From the NCBI GenBank assembly GCA_029856295.1, contig JAHQWS010000169.1, positions 1 to 5,605 of the forward strand: a DNA stretch of 5,605 bases, given 5' to 3'. The notes under the pieces are model-generated. The model made no database searches. It was not told the DNA's origin and saw nothing but the letters and a program-made list of their open reading frames with translations. Numbering within the stretch: the stretch's first letter is position 1; the number at the start of each line of letters is the position of its first letter. The position numbers and the translations under genes are program-made. Below are positions 5,153 to 5,605 of the stretch, piece after piece. The stretch comes from Promethearchaeia archaeon. GTDB taxonomy: Archaea > Asgardarchaeota > Lokiarchaeia > Sigyniarchaeales > SOKP01.

Positions 5153-5605
5153 TTGCCAGCGTGTAAAACATGTGTGAGCTCAGGATTTTTATGTAATAGT
5201 TGTCAAAAGAAACTCGATGAGGGCGATATCACAGATTTTGAATTAGATTTAGCCAAAGAGTTACTAATATTAGAGGAAAGCGACGGAAGATTTGAATTTT
5301 TAAGGGATATTTCTTTCTATAAAGGCATTGATTATGAAGATGTTCTCATTCTTGTAGTCGATAAGAAAGATAAAATCAGAATTAGTGAAGAATTATTAAA
5401 TTGGATTAAAGAAAAATATGAAATAGATGAAATATTTTTAATAGAAAAAACGAATAAGCCGAGAGCAGTATTAGAGGGGCTTATTTCACCTGCGAAAGTA
5501 CTATCCCTAAATGAGATATTTTTAGCAACAGGAGACATAGAATTTAAAGGAATTCTTCAGAAATCTGATAAAGATAATATTTTATTTACAAGAGAAGAAC
5601 TTCAA
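5153..5605 (+). CDS. Zinc-ribbon/KH-like protein of the archaeal NusA-like family, 3' end outside window
   Basis: The visible 151 codons are open to the right edge. The N-terminus is a four-cysteine zinc ribbon, C4-x2-C7-x6-C14-x2-C17 (CKTC and CNSC), followed by QKKLDEGDITDFELDLAKELL, closely like the crenarchaeal proteins annotated as NusA-like transcription elongation factors. Residues 53-135 then show the beta-alpha-beta order of a KH-type domain, with DVLILVV (63-69), an amphipathic helix at 78-89, EIFLIEK (93-99) and a characteristic LEGLISPAKVLSLNEIF (107-123). Where a KH GxxG loop would be expected there is only KKDKIRIS, so RNA binding may be altered. The likely role is RNA-associated, in transcription or ribosome-linked processes. 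The start is uncertain: the 151 codons contain no ATG. TTG 5153 (same TTGCCA context as L38e) or a rare ATT at 5144, well spaced from AGGTG, are the options before an upstream stop at 5135-5137. The family call is from remembered similarity. Confidence 0.75.
   Translation, partial: MPACKTCVSSGFLCNSCQKKLDEGDITDFELDLAKELLILEESDGRFEFLRDISFYKGIDYEDVLILVVDKKDKIRISEELLNWIKEKYEIDEIFLIEKTNKPRAVLEGLISPAKVLSLNEIFLATGDIEFKGILQKSDKDNILFTREELQ

Noticed and set aside
5332..5538. Minus-strand open frame of 68 codons
   Set aside because: It is antisense to the zinc-ribbon/KH-like gene, which has clear motifs; the product is a low-complexity Ser/Ile/Phe translation typical of a shadow frame.

Overview
The window looks like archaeal chromosome from a low-GC lineage of the Asgard/TACK branch, probably a Lokiarchaeia-like Asgard. 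The evidence is a group II chaperonin (thermosome), a stand-alone zinc-finger ribosomal protein L40e, and ribosomal protein L38e, which among archaea is known mainly from TACK and Asgard lineages. AT-rich spacers with TTTAAATA and TTTATATA boxes and T-run terminators also fit an archaeon. The Asgard placement is an inference from gene content and composition, not a phylogeny.

Layout, left to right. (1) Positions 1-503, minus strand: the N-terminal 167 codons of a GIY-YIG homing-endonuclease-like protein with all signature residues in place; it runs off the left edge. (2) Positions 504-750: AT-rich spacer with a TATA-like box for each flanking gene. (3) Positions 751-939, plus: a lone 62-codon hypothetical gene. 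(4) Positions 940-1130: convergent spacer with T-runs on both strands. (5) Positions 1131-2828, minus: a complete thermosome subunit with an unusually long Gly-Gly-Met tail. (6) Positions 2829-3020: divergent promoter region with a TATA element that reads well both ways. (7) Positions 3021-4478, plus: a 12-helix MFS transporter resembling the GPH/MelB sugar:cation symporters. (8) Positions 4547-4711, minus: ribosomal protein L40e. (9) Positions 4712-4888: divergent ribosomal-protein promoter region with an 8-bp inverted repeat. (10) Positions 4889-5083, plus: ribosomal protein L38e, TTG start. (11) Positions 5153-5605, plus: the N-terminal part of a zinc-ribbon/KH-like protein resembling the crenarchaeal 'NusA-like' family, apparently also starting at TTG and running off the right edge.

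The right end (L40e, L38e, NusA-like) is an information-processing neighbourhood: two small 50S proteins transcribed divergently, followed by a probable RNA-binding factor. The thermosome is a core folding gene. The transporter, the small orphan and the endonuclease-like gene look accessory. I see no CRISPR array, tRNA, rRNA or insertion sequence. The most noteworthy points are the intact solitary GIY-YIG gene, the thermosome tail, the loss of MelB-type acidic residues in the transporter, the NusA-like protein without a recognisable KH GxxG loop or any internal ATG, and the inverted repeat around the putative L38e promoter. I found no convincing novel multi-gene system.
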